From NCBI GenBank assembly GCA_029204225.1, contig CM055103.1:45506880-45570879 (forward strand): DNA of 64,000 nt, given 5' to 3'. The DNA comes from Diphasiastrum complanatum (lineage: Eukaryota; Streptophyta; Lycopodiopsida; Lycopodiales; Lycopodiaceae). Both the position numbers and the translations under genes were made by a program. The notes below the pieces were generated by a model. The model saw only the letters and a list, made by a program, of their open reading frames with translations. It was not told the origin of the DNA and searched no databases. Shown piece by piece: positions 1-11,076 of the stretch (positions within the stretch are counted from its first letter, which is position 1; every line of letters starts with the position of its first letter).

Positions 1-930
1 ATTGTAGGACAATTGTATCGTCGTGGATCAGACAATATTCTACGTAGATGTGTTTTACCGTATGAAATCCTAGATTTAATCATGTTTTCACATAATGGCA
101 TGGGCGGAGGACACTTATCTACAGATATTATTGTTTGCAAACTTTTGCAATCAGGTTGTTGGTGGCCTATGCTTCATAAGAATACAAAATTATATTCAGA
201 CATGTGATGTTTGCCAGTGAGCACGACGACCTACTAGACAGAATTATGAACCTTGCATCCGGTTTTATCGCAAGCATCGTTTGAAAAATGGGGACTGATT
301 ATGTTGGTCCTATTCATCCTGCCGCGCAAGGATCTCAGGCCCAATACATTATCGTAGCAACTGATTATATGACCAACTGGGTTGAAGCCAAAGCTGTCAA
401 AGTTGCTGATGCGAAATCTACGGCCAAGTTTCTCTATGAAAATATTATAATCAGATTTGAATGTCCGATCAAGATTGTCAGTGACCGAGGTACACACTTT
501 GTTAATCAAACAATAAAGTGTTTACTGGAATATGTTTCTGTTATACACAGATTTTTACTATCCCAAAGGGAATGGCCAAGCTGAATCTTCCAATAAGATT
601 CTCTGCACGATTATAACAAAGACAGTTGAAGCAAGTCGGTCTGATTGGGAACATAAACTGTATGTAGTGTTATGGGCATTCAGAACCGCTTACAAAAATA
701 GTACAAACCAAACACCCTTTCAATTGGTTTATGGTCAAGATGCTATCATGCTGATTGAATTTTTAATTCCATCTTTACGCATAGCGGCAACAGAACAATG
801 ATGATAAGTCTTTACAACTACGTCATGAAGCGTTGCACAAATTATGTGAAACACGTTTGATGGCAGTTCAGACGTTAGCAACAGAGAAAGCCCGCCGAAA
901 GGCATGGCACGATCGTCCAAGTACTATCAT
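1..930 (+). pseudogene. Ty3/gypsy integrase remnant (open at window edge)
   Basis: This is the integrase part of a gypsy pol that enters from beyond the left edge. The first codons (QLYRRGSDNILRRCVLPYE) match the segment just before the integrase zinc finger of Gypsy-1 at about 16.4 kb. The H2C2 finger begins HNGMGGGH and is broken by a frame change near 195. The catalytic core follows from about 288 (TDYVGPIHPA, then SDRGTHFVN). A second frame change near 540 leads to GNGQAESSNK, which carries the catalytic Glu. Similarity continues through LVYGQDAIMLIEF to KARRKAWHDR near 920 and stops there. The next stretch in an intact copy, the GPY/F region, is found on the other strand at 1393-1602. 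Several frame breaks make it non-functional. Confidence 0.9.
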
Positions 931-1392
931 AAATGCATTTTTTCAAGATCTGAGGCTATGGCCAGTCTAATTTTGACATTTTCAGACCATCTAGCATGTC
1001 AACAAAGGTTCATAATGAGGGTAAGGTGCTCGACGAAGGTTCCCAAAATGGCATATTGCTGATCATTCGCCTAGCTCAAAAAATGGATTTTTTCTGAACA
1101 AAAACCTTCGCCCAACTCAAACTAGATAAATATGAAGTGGATGTACAATCTGGAGGCTCAGTGAAGGTTTCTGATACTGTATAGGCATCATCTGACCAAA
1201 ACAGTAATTTTCTAATTCATTTTCCATCAAAAATACTATTCTTCTTTTTTTGCATGCTGATGACTTTGTTTGACTTTTGTTCATCAGTCTTTTCTCATTT
1301 TTTTTTTTACTGTCTTTTCCCAAACAAAATTAACAATTAAAGTAGTGAAAACAAAAAATTGAAAAACAAATAAAAATGAAGAATCAAGTAGA

Positions 1393-1602
1393 TCATGCTT
1401 GCTGAACTGGCTTGCGTAATCGGCTGCCATTCGCTGCAATATCAAATTGTTTTCCATCCAAGTGCTCAATAATTACTAATCCATAGTTCAGGATTTCCTT
1501 CACTTTATACGAGCCTTCACCGGTAAACTTCAATTTTCCCTTGAAAAGCTTGGTTTTGTACATCAGTGCAAGATCTCCTACTTTCAAATCCTTTGTGTGC
1601 AA
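1393..1602 (-). pseudogene. gypsy integrase C-terminal (GPY/F-like) fragment, inverted
   Basis: An open 69-codon segment aligns with the end of the Gypsy-1 integrase. It has KDLKVGDLALMYKTK, then KGKLKFTGEGSYKV and NGSRLRK before the stop. It is the part missing downstream of the plus-strand integrase ending near 920, but it lies in reverse orientation about 0.5 kb away. Either a local inversion split one integrase gene or two copies were juxtaposed. The 930-1390 spacer contains several CTTCGCC/GGCGAAG-like words also typical of the Gypsy-1 leader. Confidence 0.8.
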
Positions 1603-1935
1603 GCAAGGACCCTCTTGGGTGAAGATTCGTCCTTCGCCAGCCCTGGAAAAAGTTTACCTGATAGGTTCAGATTCCCAGAAACCTTCGTCGAGATTTTTAT
1701 AGCCTATTTTCATAGTACTGTACATGCCTACAAATTTTTGTTCAGAACTGATCAGCCAAACTAGTATTCAGTGTAATGGACCCTCCAAATTCACCTATAA
1801 GTTGGCCGAATTCGATTCATTCCTCACTTGTGCTAGCGAAGCTCTTGCAAATTTTTTTCGCGACCAAAGCCTTCCAAACTTTATGAACTGCTTTCTGATA
1901 AACATTCACTCGTCTTACTTTTCGTTCTGATCATC

Positions 1936-3012
1936 ATGTCTTCAACATATACTTCCCAGTCTCCTCGTTATACTATCCATCGTGATGTCCCATCTGCAAC
2001 GGACATCATGATCCTTCCTAGCACAAGCATGGTCACTCAGTGGATGACCTTTGCGGAGCCTCTGCTTACTACAATGGGTATTCATGAGAGAGCCTTTTCT
2101 GGGAAAATCAACATGGATTTCATCACTCTTGCCTTCAGTACATGGAAGGAAGAGAAATCCAAATTTTATATCGCCTTTCAGGGAGCCACACACAAGGATC
2201 GCGTAACTGAGGCCGCCCTTGTTGCTAAAGACATAGCATCTGGAACCCAAGCCTCACCCAACCATAAGCAGGCCAAACAGGCTATTAAGCCTTACATTAA
2301 CCTAACCAACAATCTGCATTGGACTAATGATGGTTACCTCCTCGATGCCATCACTGAGCCTGCTATACACGTTGCTGCCCAGCTCCTGAACAACTTCTTG
2401 ATGGTTGGCAACCTCAGGAAAGACCGCATCACTTCATAGATCCTCCATAGGATAGTTGAGTCCTATACCAAGATAGCCAAAGCCCCTCTTGAACCATATA
2501 ATTGGTTCAAGACTATTTCTAGTGAGCTCAAACGAGCTATTAAGAGCAATACCAAACATCAGTTCGTTGTTGGCTCTTTGTTGTCTCTTCTAGCGGCCTC
2601 CCACCTTGAAAAAAAAATCCATGGCCTCCACCTGGATATTGTGCTTTCGGTCTGTGCAGTAGCACTGGCCAAGTTGTCCCACCAGGCCTCCAGTTCACAT
2701 AGTCGACGTCGTCTACGCAGCAAGATTGTTATTCCTGACTCGCCTTCTGCGTCAGGACATCGTACTAGGCATACATCGTCAACTGCGCTTCCACCCCCTA
2801 CTGCTACTCGCACTGAACTTCCTATTCCCCCCGCCTTTGATGCTTTCCCTCGCCTCTGCTTCCACTCAAGGACAGTTTCTGACTATTGGGACTACCATTC
2901 CCCCATCACATTTGCTCAGGCCATGAATGACCTTCGGCATTCTTTTAGATATATAGATGGCATTTGCTTCATCAATAACTCTATTATTGAACTTTTTATG
3001 GACAAAACATAG
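1936..3012 (+). pseudogene. aORF copy 1: unassigned retroelement-associated ORF with one in-frame stop
   Basis: A 359-codon reading frame, interrupted only by TAG at 2437-2439, that I cannot assign to a named family. The N-terminal two thirds look globular (TDIMILPSTSM, KSKFYIAFQ, NDGYLLDAITEP, LLNNFLMVGNLRKDR, then EPYNWFKTISSELKRAIK). The C-terminal third is rich in Ser, Pro, Thr and Arg. The block from KSKFYI to about residue 200 is clearly similar to the minus-strand frame at 34747-33810, so it is a conserved family and not a chance ORF. It lies downstream of a plus-strand gypsy integrase, the place where some plant gypsy elements carry an accessory or env-like ORF. Plant mobile-domain or putative-transposon proteins are an alternative. 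The start at 1936 is the first ATG in frame. Confidence 0.6.
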
Positions 3013-3238
3013 GTAAAGAACCCTGATAAGCTGTTCTAGATCTATCCCCTGGACTTTCTAGAAATAGAAAAAAAATGACTGAAGAAAATAAAATCAGCTT
3101 TTTAAATATTTCTATTACCTTCAATAGTAAATCCGGCCTGACTTGTCTTTCTAAATACGACAAAAGAAGAGAACTACCCTTTCCTAACTTACAATAAATA
3201 CACCTTGCTTCAAACAGACCAATCTATAATTCATATAA
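3013..3238. other. AT-rich spacer, nothing recognised
   Basis: A short stretch after the aORF stop with no coding pattern. Similarity to the Copia-1 LTR begins only near 3239, so the junction marks the truncation point of the Copia-1 5' LTR. Confidence 0.5.
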
Positions 3239-3548
3239 GATTCTGTCCGCTATTGTTTTGCGCTCATTAGCATCTAATCTTGTCTTTTGGAATAAATACT
3301 ATTTCCTTATTGCATTCAGTTTGAGTCAGAATGCATGCATCTCTATATTGCTTTTGTAACTGGTGGAAATTGTCTGAGAATTCAATACTTTATGTTTGGC
3401 TACGTAATCACTTAGTATCTAGTGAAAGCTAGTTGCTAAAGATTGGACGTGATTCCCATCACTACTGATTTGTTCAATTTTTTATAGGCGTAGTCATGCA
3501 TTGGAAGTTGGAAGTTTTCGCTATTCCATTACTCACCTATTTTCGACA
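3239..3548 (+). repeat. Copia-1 5' LTR (truncated)
   Basis: It matches the last ~310 bases of the 3' LTR at 6360-6667 and ends ATTTTCGACA directly before the PBS. The upstream ~800 bases present in the 3' LTR are missing, so no left target-site duplication can be read. Confidence 0.85.
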
Positions 3549-3736
3549 TGGTATCAGAGTGTTGATTCTTCTTCAAGGCCTTATATTATATCAGAGCGCA
3601 AGCTCTTATAATTGATATCTTTTGTGATATCAAATTATTCTTCAGATCAAATCAATTTGTTTCGGTATCAAAGAATTGGTTTCCAATTGTAGCGCAACAC
3701 GGTATCTCTCTTAACATCGTCAGTCTAAAGTTCCAG

Positions 3737-4840
3737 ATGGATTCTCAAAGTAAAGCTAGTCTTATCGCAGACAAGCTGAATGGATCCAATTATTATTTAT
3801 GAAAATTTAAGATGAAGATCTTGTTAGTCGCCAACGAGTTGTGGGTTGTTGTTACAGGTATCGAAGTGAAACTTGAAGACGACCCAAAATACTCAAAATG
3901 GAAATCGAAGGATGGTAAAGCTTTCGTGCTTATTATCCTCAATATATCAGATACTCAGATTGGCCACATAGCTGAAGCTAAAACTTCGAAAGAAGTTTGG
4001 GACATCCTAAGCTCACTATATGATGTGAGAGACATAACTACTAAGTTACATCTTTGAAAGAAATTCTTCACACTCAAGATGTCGAATAATGATTCTCTTC
4101 ATAATCATATTAACTGGTTTAAGAATCTCTTGAAACAGATGGCCACTATCGGATCAGTCATAGACAATCAAGACGCAATTATAACATTGCTTTCAAGTCT
4201 GCCCTCTACATATGAGAACTAGGTGATGATCATCACGACACACTTAGATTTAACTCTTACCAGAGTTATCACTATGTTGGTGCAAGAAGATAATCGAAGA
4301 AGTCAAGACACTTTGTCTACATCTTCGTCTCATGCTCTATATGTCAACAAGGGCTCGAAATAACATAAGCAGAAAAGTTCCAAGCAGTCTACATCGAATC
4401 AGAAACAGACTCAAAGTCAAGAACAATCATCAAATCCACATTCGTTGAAGAAGAAGATGTTTTGCAGGTATTGCAAACGCAATAATCATGAGATCCAGGA
4501 TTGTCGAATTCTCAAAGCGAAGAATGCAGCCAAGTAACCTAATCAACAAGCAAATACAGTTACAACGTCTCCTGAAGTCGAAATGGACGAAGGCGCTTTT
4601 ATGGTCAAAGACAAATAAGCGAATTTGGATGATTCGTGGTTACTGGATTATGGAGCTACTCAACATATGACCAATCATCGTGAGATTTTCCAATCCTATA
4701 TGTCTTACAGCACAAAGAAGTATGTTCATCTTGGTGACGATAGTATTCACACTATCGAAGGTACTCACACTATTGATAGTACTCACACTATCGAAGGTGA
4801 AGGTACTATAAGATTGAGATTCCAGCATGATCAATTCTAA
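3737..4840 (+). pseudogene. Copia-1 gag-protease remnant
   Basis: The copia Gag frame starts MDSQSKASLIADKLNGSNYY and runs in one frame, interrupted by several stops, through a UBN2-like region (KTSKEVWDILSSLYD). A canonical CCHC knuckle CRYCKRNNHEIQDC lies near 4464-4505. The protease motif follows at about 4640 as WLLDYGATQHM, where the usual catalytic D-S-G reads D-Y-G. Just after it, a short tandem repeat encodes HTIEGT, HTIDST and HTIEGE at 4748-4800. Multiple stops show it is dead. Confidence 0.85.
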
Positions 4841-5550
4841 CTACTGTCAAAAGTCTTGTATGCTCCTAAACTCTCTACAAATCTGTTATCAGTAAGTAGA
4901 ATTACAGATTTAGGTCATAAGGTGAAGTTTGAGTCTGATTAATGCAGACTTATTGATAAGAGTAATAAGATCCTTGCACTCGACAAGAGGCATGGATACT
5001 TATATAGATTGGCACATTGTTATTCTGATTTTAGTCAAGCCTTGAAAACCTTTGTTCTTGTCAATAAAGCATTATTATGGCATCATTGCTTAGGACACTA
5101 TAGACACTCGTAAATCCACTTCCGGATTTACATTATTCCTCAACAATGGTCCAATTTCCTGGAATGGTCGTAAACAATCTTCGATAGCTCTATCTTCTAT
5201 AGAATTAGAGTATATCGCAGCCTCACAAGCTACAAAGGAAGCGATTTGATTGAGAAACTTACTTTCAGATATCAGTCTGAATCAATATGCTCCGACATTA
5301 TTATTTTGTGATAATCAAAGTGCCATTGCCTTATCAGCCAACCCTAGATTTCATTCTAGGAGTAAGCACATTGAAATGAAGTATCACTATGTTAGAAGCA
5401 AAGTTCTCGACAAAGAGGTCAGATTGCAGTATTGTTGAATGCAAGATATGACGACAGATATTTTTACTAAAGAATTAAGCTTGGATGCATGCAGAAAGTT
5501 CTGTTCAGAACTAAGTATAAAGGTCAAGACATTCATGGATTCAGATTAAG
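4841..5550 (+). pseudogene. Copia-1 pre-integrase segment joined to RNase H
   Basis: The pre-integrase text (LWHHCLGHY, near 5075-5100) passes within a few codons into the RNase H region (STSGFTFFLNNGPISWNG near 5112, then CDNQSAIALSANP and HIEMKYHYVRSKV). About 2.5 kb that would normally encode integrase and reverse transcriptase is therefore missing. The rest ends in the usual TDIFTKELS stretch before the polypurine tract. Stops lie in the RNase H part (for example TGA near 5248 and 5437). Confidence 0.8.
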
Positions 5551-5556
5551 GGAGAG

Positions 5557-6667
5557 TGTTGGATTATTATTCTCCTTCCTACTAATCGAGTAATCGATTA
5601 CTAATCTTCATCCAACTGTTTATCTAGTACTTTGGATTTTTCCATGTTTTTATACAGTCTACAAAAATACACAAAGTTTGACAACAGTGTCGGGTTTTCT
5701 CTCTCTACAAAAACCCAACAACGTCACTTTTTCGCCTGTCAGGAATTTCGTGTAAAAATACAGTGTTGTCTTTTTTGCATTTTTCGCCTATCGAGAATTT
5801 CGTGTGAAAATGCAGTGTCGCCTTTCTTGCATTTTTCACTTGTCAGGAATTACGAGTAAAAATGCAGTGTTGCCTTTTTCGCATTTTTTGCATGTCATGA
5901 ATTACGAGTAAAAATGCAATGTCGCATTTTTTTCCTGTGGCAGTTTACGTTCATTTATGCAGAGTGACAGTTTACGTTCATCTATGCATGCAGACTGTTT
6001 ATGGCCAATTGTCACCGCTTATCAGCAAGCAACTTTTAAGAAGAACTGGATGAATGTCAGCAGACTCCAGCCAACTAGCAGTCGCATTCAACGACCTAAT
6101 TACTTAGTATAATTTAGTTGTTCATACATCTCACTATCAATAATATTGTGAATTGTGAAGGAGTTGAGTGTTATTACACGACGCTTCCTGCACTCTTATC
6201 AAGCAGAAAGTATTGTAGTTAGCTCTCTATCAAGCTTTCAAGCTTGAACTCTCTTGAGCATTCTAGCTCAGTCTTTTAGAGATTTATTTTAGAGTTGCTA
6301 TTGTGCTATTGCTTATCGACAGAGTCGCTTTCAGAGTTACTCAGAGATAGCTTTAGAGTGAGTGGTTTCTATCTGCTATTCTTTTGCGCTCATTAGCATC
6401 TGATCTTTTTTTTCTAGAATCAATACTATTTTCTTATTGCGTTCAATTTGTGTCAGAATGCATACATCTGGTATTGCTTTTGTAACTGGTAGAAATTGTT
6501 TGAGAATTCAATACTTTATGTTTGGCTACGTAATCACTTAGTATCTAGCGAAAGTTAGTTGCTAAAGATTGGACGTGATTCCCATCACTACTGCTTTGTT
6601 CAATTTTTGATAGGCGTGGTCATGCATTGGAAGTTTCCACTATTCCATTACTCACCTATTTCTGACA
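5557..6667 (+). repeat. Copia-1 3' LTR
   Basis: A 1.11-kb LTR begins TGTTGGATTATT after the polypurine tract and ends TTTCTGACA. It contains a 52-bp tandem repeat (see 5733-5933). The base after the LTR lies inside an unrelated minus-strand ORF, so the element inserted into or beside that sequence. Confidence 0.85.
5733..5933 (+). repeat. 52-bp minisatellite, about 4 units, inside the Copia-1 3' LTR
   Basis: Units start at 5733, 5785, 5837 and 5890. Each carries a CTGTCAGGAATT-like start, a TGTAAAAATGCAGTGT-like middle and a T-rich GCATTTTT end. Spacing is 52, 52 and 53 bases and the last unit is partial. The truncated 5' LTR does not retain this part, so copy number cannot be compared between LTRs. 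Confidence 0.9.
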
Positions 6668-7104
6668 AGGGGTGTATCAGGAATGGTAGGAGTATGTTTG
6701 GCAAACAAGGAGTCTTTCTCTTTTTCAAGGCAGGCAAAGACATTTCTTATATTTTGGTTAAAAGATCTCTCTTCCTCCTCATATTTATCAAATAGATTGG
6801 CTAGATCAACAACAAAATTTTCCACGGTTCTCAAAGGGTCAATACAGTATTTACCATGATCCATATAGATTTTAACCCAATGTAAGGTATCTAAGAGATC
6901 AATTATGCAGAGCACTTTATCCTCTGGCCCATCGTCATTGCATGTAGCACGATCAGTTTCAATAATAAAACTATGCAACATCATAATTCTTTTCATACAA
7001 TAGATCAAAATTTGTATGAATCGATTGGGGGGAGGAAGGGGCTCCCTGTAACCAAGATCAACAGCATCCTGAAACCAACCTAAGGACTAAACCATGAAAG
7101 AAAG
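6652..7104 (-). pseudogene. orphan exon-like ORF, unrecognised
   Basis: A minus-strand frame reads from about 7104 (GWFQDAVDLGYREPLPPPN) through LLDTLHWVKIYMDHGKYCIDP and a charged, probably helical part (DLANLFDKYEEEERSF) to TPTIPDTPL. Its last codons run into the Copia-1 LTR end at 6667. Just upstream of the first codons the minus strand reads TTTCTTTCATGGTTTAG, which looks like an intron acceptor. I do not recognise the protein. It may be one exon of a host gene cut by the LTR insertion, or part of an older element. The intact reading frame is suggestive but short. Confidence 0.4.
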
Positions 7105-7640
7105 TATTTGTTAGCCTATGAATCCACGTAAGGTAAAGGTTTGATACTATCCCGACCAAAGGATAGTTGGATTTATACCACAAGGATGCATAGAGAGAGA
7201 TTAACAAAACATAGCTCCTCTTGCCAAAGCAAGACCAAACCTTTTAAAACCTTTGTTCATAATCCAACAAGGTAAAACATAGTTGAAAGCATACAGTGCT
7301 TCAAAGAAAAGCACCGTAAAGCGAAACAGATTTTAAGACATCCAGATGATACCTGCCACCATCCCACCACACAAAACCGCACAAGTTAGCACAGTGAGGA
7401 AGACAGGTGTCAATGCTGAACGTCAGTAGTTATCCATGTCCAAAATAAGTTTAGCAGCTTAACAACTTAAAATATTTGATGTAAAAATGTAGTCCAATCT
7501 TTCCTATGTAGACATGATTGATAGCGATAGGTCTTCTCATATTATTATCGTATTAGGGCATTCTGCATTCTGATCAGTTTTATGGTACTAGTCCATATCA
7601 ATTTATATAATTAAAGCATATGTATTCAAAAAAATAATTG
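7105..7640. other. no gene seen
   Basis: AT-rich sequence with no ORF of interest, LTR boundary or RNA gene that I can recognise. Confidence 0.5.
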
Positions 7641-8293
7641 TGCTATATAGGTTTCAAATTGCAAACAAGCGATGCCTACATTGCAAAAAGATCTACTAGT
7701 AGTTGCAAGGATAGCAGATGCAAGCATGCGTGTGACATTTACGAATGAAACATGCAATGTGGTTGACGCTAGCACTAGTACAGTCATCACTCAAGGAAGA
7801 CACAAAGACAACATGTATCATCTGAAGGTACGCCTACCGACAAAGCAAGCTCATCAAACCCATGAATCTATGAAAGTTCTATGGCATAGGAAACTGTGTC
7901 ATATGGACCCGATGGCGCTATATAAAGCAAGCCAACATAGAGCATTCACAAGAGTTAGCATCAAGGATGCAACTAGTCCGACATCCTGTGATGCATGCAA
8001 CAAAGGCAAGATGTCACGTACACCCTTCACCAGGGATTCCTTCAAAGCGACAGAGCTCCCAGAATTGATACACTCCGACATTTGTGGACCTTTTGACATG
8101 CTCTCTGTGGGAGGATCGAAGTACTATATCACCTTCATCGATGATTTCAACAAGTTTGTTGTCGTCTACTTCATCCACAATAAATCAAAAGCTCTTGATA
8201 AGTTTACAAAATATGTAAATTGGGCTGAGACGCGGACAGAGAAAAAAGTCAAACAGATTAGAACTGATAGAGGTGGAGAATATATCTTTGTAA
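7640..8293 (+). pseudogene. Copia-2: pre-integrase and integrase-core fragment
   Basis: An open frame of copia pol. The GAG-pre-integrase part reads VLWHRKLCHMDPMAL, with the zinc-coordinating CDACNKGKMSRTPF following. The integrase core starts LIHSDICGPFDM, has TFIDDFNKF and reaches the second Asp in RTDRGGEYIF, then loses similarity at about 8293. The third catalytic Glu is absent. No LTR, gag or RT belongs to it nearby, so it is a fragment. The frame (7672-8355) is unbroken, which suggests fairly recent truncation. Confidence 0.85.
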
Positions 8294-8440
8294 GGTGTGT
8301 AGATTTGTTGGTGAGCAGCCCTCCGCTTGTCAAAAGGGTTAAAACACAAAGATAGGGACCTAACCATGTCAAGTTGCTAGATTTAGAAGCTTTCTACTTT
8401 ATCCTAACACTAAGCACATCCATACATCATGATTGAGAGT

Positions 8441-9300
<860 letters not shown>

Positions 9301-9301
9301 A

Positions 9302-10080
9302 CAATCAGCTGCAATTCATACGGTGGGATGACAACCAGTTAGATCAGCACGTTGAGAAGATCAGAACGATCTTCTCTCAACTCGCTACATCAGGACAGGA
9401 GCACCAGGTCCCAACACCACAGTAGCTGATGTACTTCATGAAATCTCTATCGACGTCCTATCAGTTGCTGAGAATGCTCATACTGAGTCTACCAGATATA
9501 ACATTCGACAAAGCAGTCAGTCTTGTCGCTGATGAGAGACTGATGAGAGACGAAGGAGAGAGAAGCAGTGATCAAGAGAAGGCTCTCTTCACGAAAGGAA
9601 GGAAGAAGAACAAAAACAAGCCAAGATTCGAGAAGACAAAGGCCTCGAATCAGCAATCTTCTTCCTGTGATCACTGTCACAAACCAGGCCATACGGCCAA
9701 CAAATATTGGTTCAATCCAGCAATACCTTGCATGCACTGCAAGAAAAAAGGGCATTTTGCATACGACTACAAATTCAACCCAAAAAGAAAAAACAAAGCT
9801 AAAAAGACAAGCATTGCAGAGTCATCAAAGGATGCTGAAAGAGGTGACAAAGCTTTCACGATACTTGATGAAGCTTCGACAAGCTACTCTGAACACGACT
9901 ACGATGTAGTTATCAATTCAAGAGCAACATCTCACATAGCTTGCAACAAGAATATCTTGATCAACTTTCGTGAACTCGAAAATGATAGAGCAGTAGTTCT
10001 AGGCGATCGAAACAGACACGATGTCAAAGGCATCGGCTTTCTACAGCTACGAACACTGTCAGGCCAAGCATAGCTACCAG
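9302..10080 (+). pseudogene. Copia-3 gag and protease remnant
   Basis: Gag begins mid-protein (QFIRWDDNQLDQHVEKIRTI) and continues with a stop near 9424 into a 214-codon frame. Two zinc knuckles are visible, CDHCHKPGHTANKY and CMHCKKKGHFAYDY. In both, the last Cys is Tyr. The protease site reads VINSRATSHIAC where DSGATSH is expected, so the catalytic Asp is Asn and the Gly is Arg. These are all G-to-A type changes on the coding strand. The frame stops at 10073. Confidence 0.85.
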
Positions 10081-11064
10081 GAGCACTCTATGTGCCCTCA
10101 CTCATAAAGGATCTGCTATCTGTATTCAAGATGGCAGATCTAGGCATTCGAGTTTTGTTCGATGGCAACACTTGTTGTATGATCGAGAAGATGACAAACA
10201 AGTTGTTGATGGTCGGATGCAGAGAATGAAGTCTTTACCAGGCCAAAATAATCAGCAATTTCAAAAGCATATTAAATGCTCTAGAAAACAAAGATCAGCT
10301 CTGGCATAGAAGAATGTATCATCTGAACATGCAGAGCCTGTATGACATGAGCAAAAAAGACATTGTCATAGGTCTCAAGATTTCAAGGCCAGAGACTGAG
10401 TTCTGCGAAGCTTGTCAGAAAGGCAAGCAACATCGGAATCCATTCACACACAAGGGAAGAAGAGCCAAAGAAGTTCTTGAGCTCATCCACTCTTATGTGT
10501 GTGGACCAATGAAAATAGATTTGCTCTCAAGTTCGAGATATTGTCTAACATTCATAGATGATTACGTCCGAACGACCACGATCTACTACTTGAAGAAGAA
10601 GTCCGATGTATTCGATTCTTTCAAGTAGTTCGTGGCATTTGCAGAGCGATACACCTCGAAAAAAGATATGAATCCTTAGATCTGACAATGGAGGTGAATA
10701 CAAAAGCACATAATTCTCAAGATTCTACGAAGAACAGGGGATTGAACACTAGTTCACTCCTGTATACACACTAGAATACAACGATGTGGCAAAAAGAAGA
10801 AACAGAATGCTAGTCGAAGGAGCCGCACATGCTCAATTGTCAGGTCAATTCTGGGTCGAGGCAATAGCTGCAGCTGTACATCTGCAGAACATATCTACAA
10901 CGACAGCGTTGGAAAACAAAACACCATACGAAATGTGGACAAGTAGAAAGTCTGATCTATCATACGTACGAGTGTTTGGATGTGCAGCATACAAGCACAT
11001 TCCAAAGGAAAAGAGAAGCAAGCTCGATGACAAATCCGAGCAAACAGTCATGGTCGGCTACTAA
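10081..11064 (+). pseudogene. Copia-3 integrase remnant
   Basis: The pre-integrase region (LWHRRMYHLNMQSL) and zinc site (CEACQKGKQHRNPF) are present. The core reads LIHSYVCGPM, so the first catalytic Asp is Tyr. The second Asp survives after a frame break in SDNGGEY (near 10680). The third position reads NDVAKRRNRML, with Lys in place of Glu. The C-terminal part (MWTSRKSDLSYVRVFGCAAYKHIPKEKRSKLD) is typical of copia. Two of the three catalytic residues are gone. Confidence 0.85.
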
Positions 11065-11076
11065 AACAAAACATAT

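Larger units (their letters stand above)
3239..6667 (+). mobile_element. Copia-1: internally deleted Ty1/copia element
   Basis: The element is bounded by a truncated 5' LTR (3239-3548) and a full 3' LTR (5557-6667). A primer binding site TGGTATCAGAG (3549, complementary to initiator tRNA-Met) and a polypurine tract AAGGGAGAG (5548-5556) flank only about 2 kb of interior. The interior holds gag, a protease and pre-integrase segment, and the end of RNase H. Integrase and reverse transcriptase are absent. The two LTRs share long near-identical stretches, for example the run from TTTTGCGCTCATTAGCATCT to the end. The gag start resembles that of Copia-6, so they are likely one family. Confidence 0.85.

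Noticed and set aside
5632-5859. 75-codon ORF over the 52-bp minisatellite
   Set aside because: It results from repeat units whose length is not a multiple of three and has no protein-like conservation.
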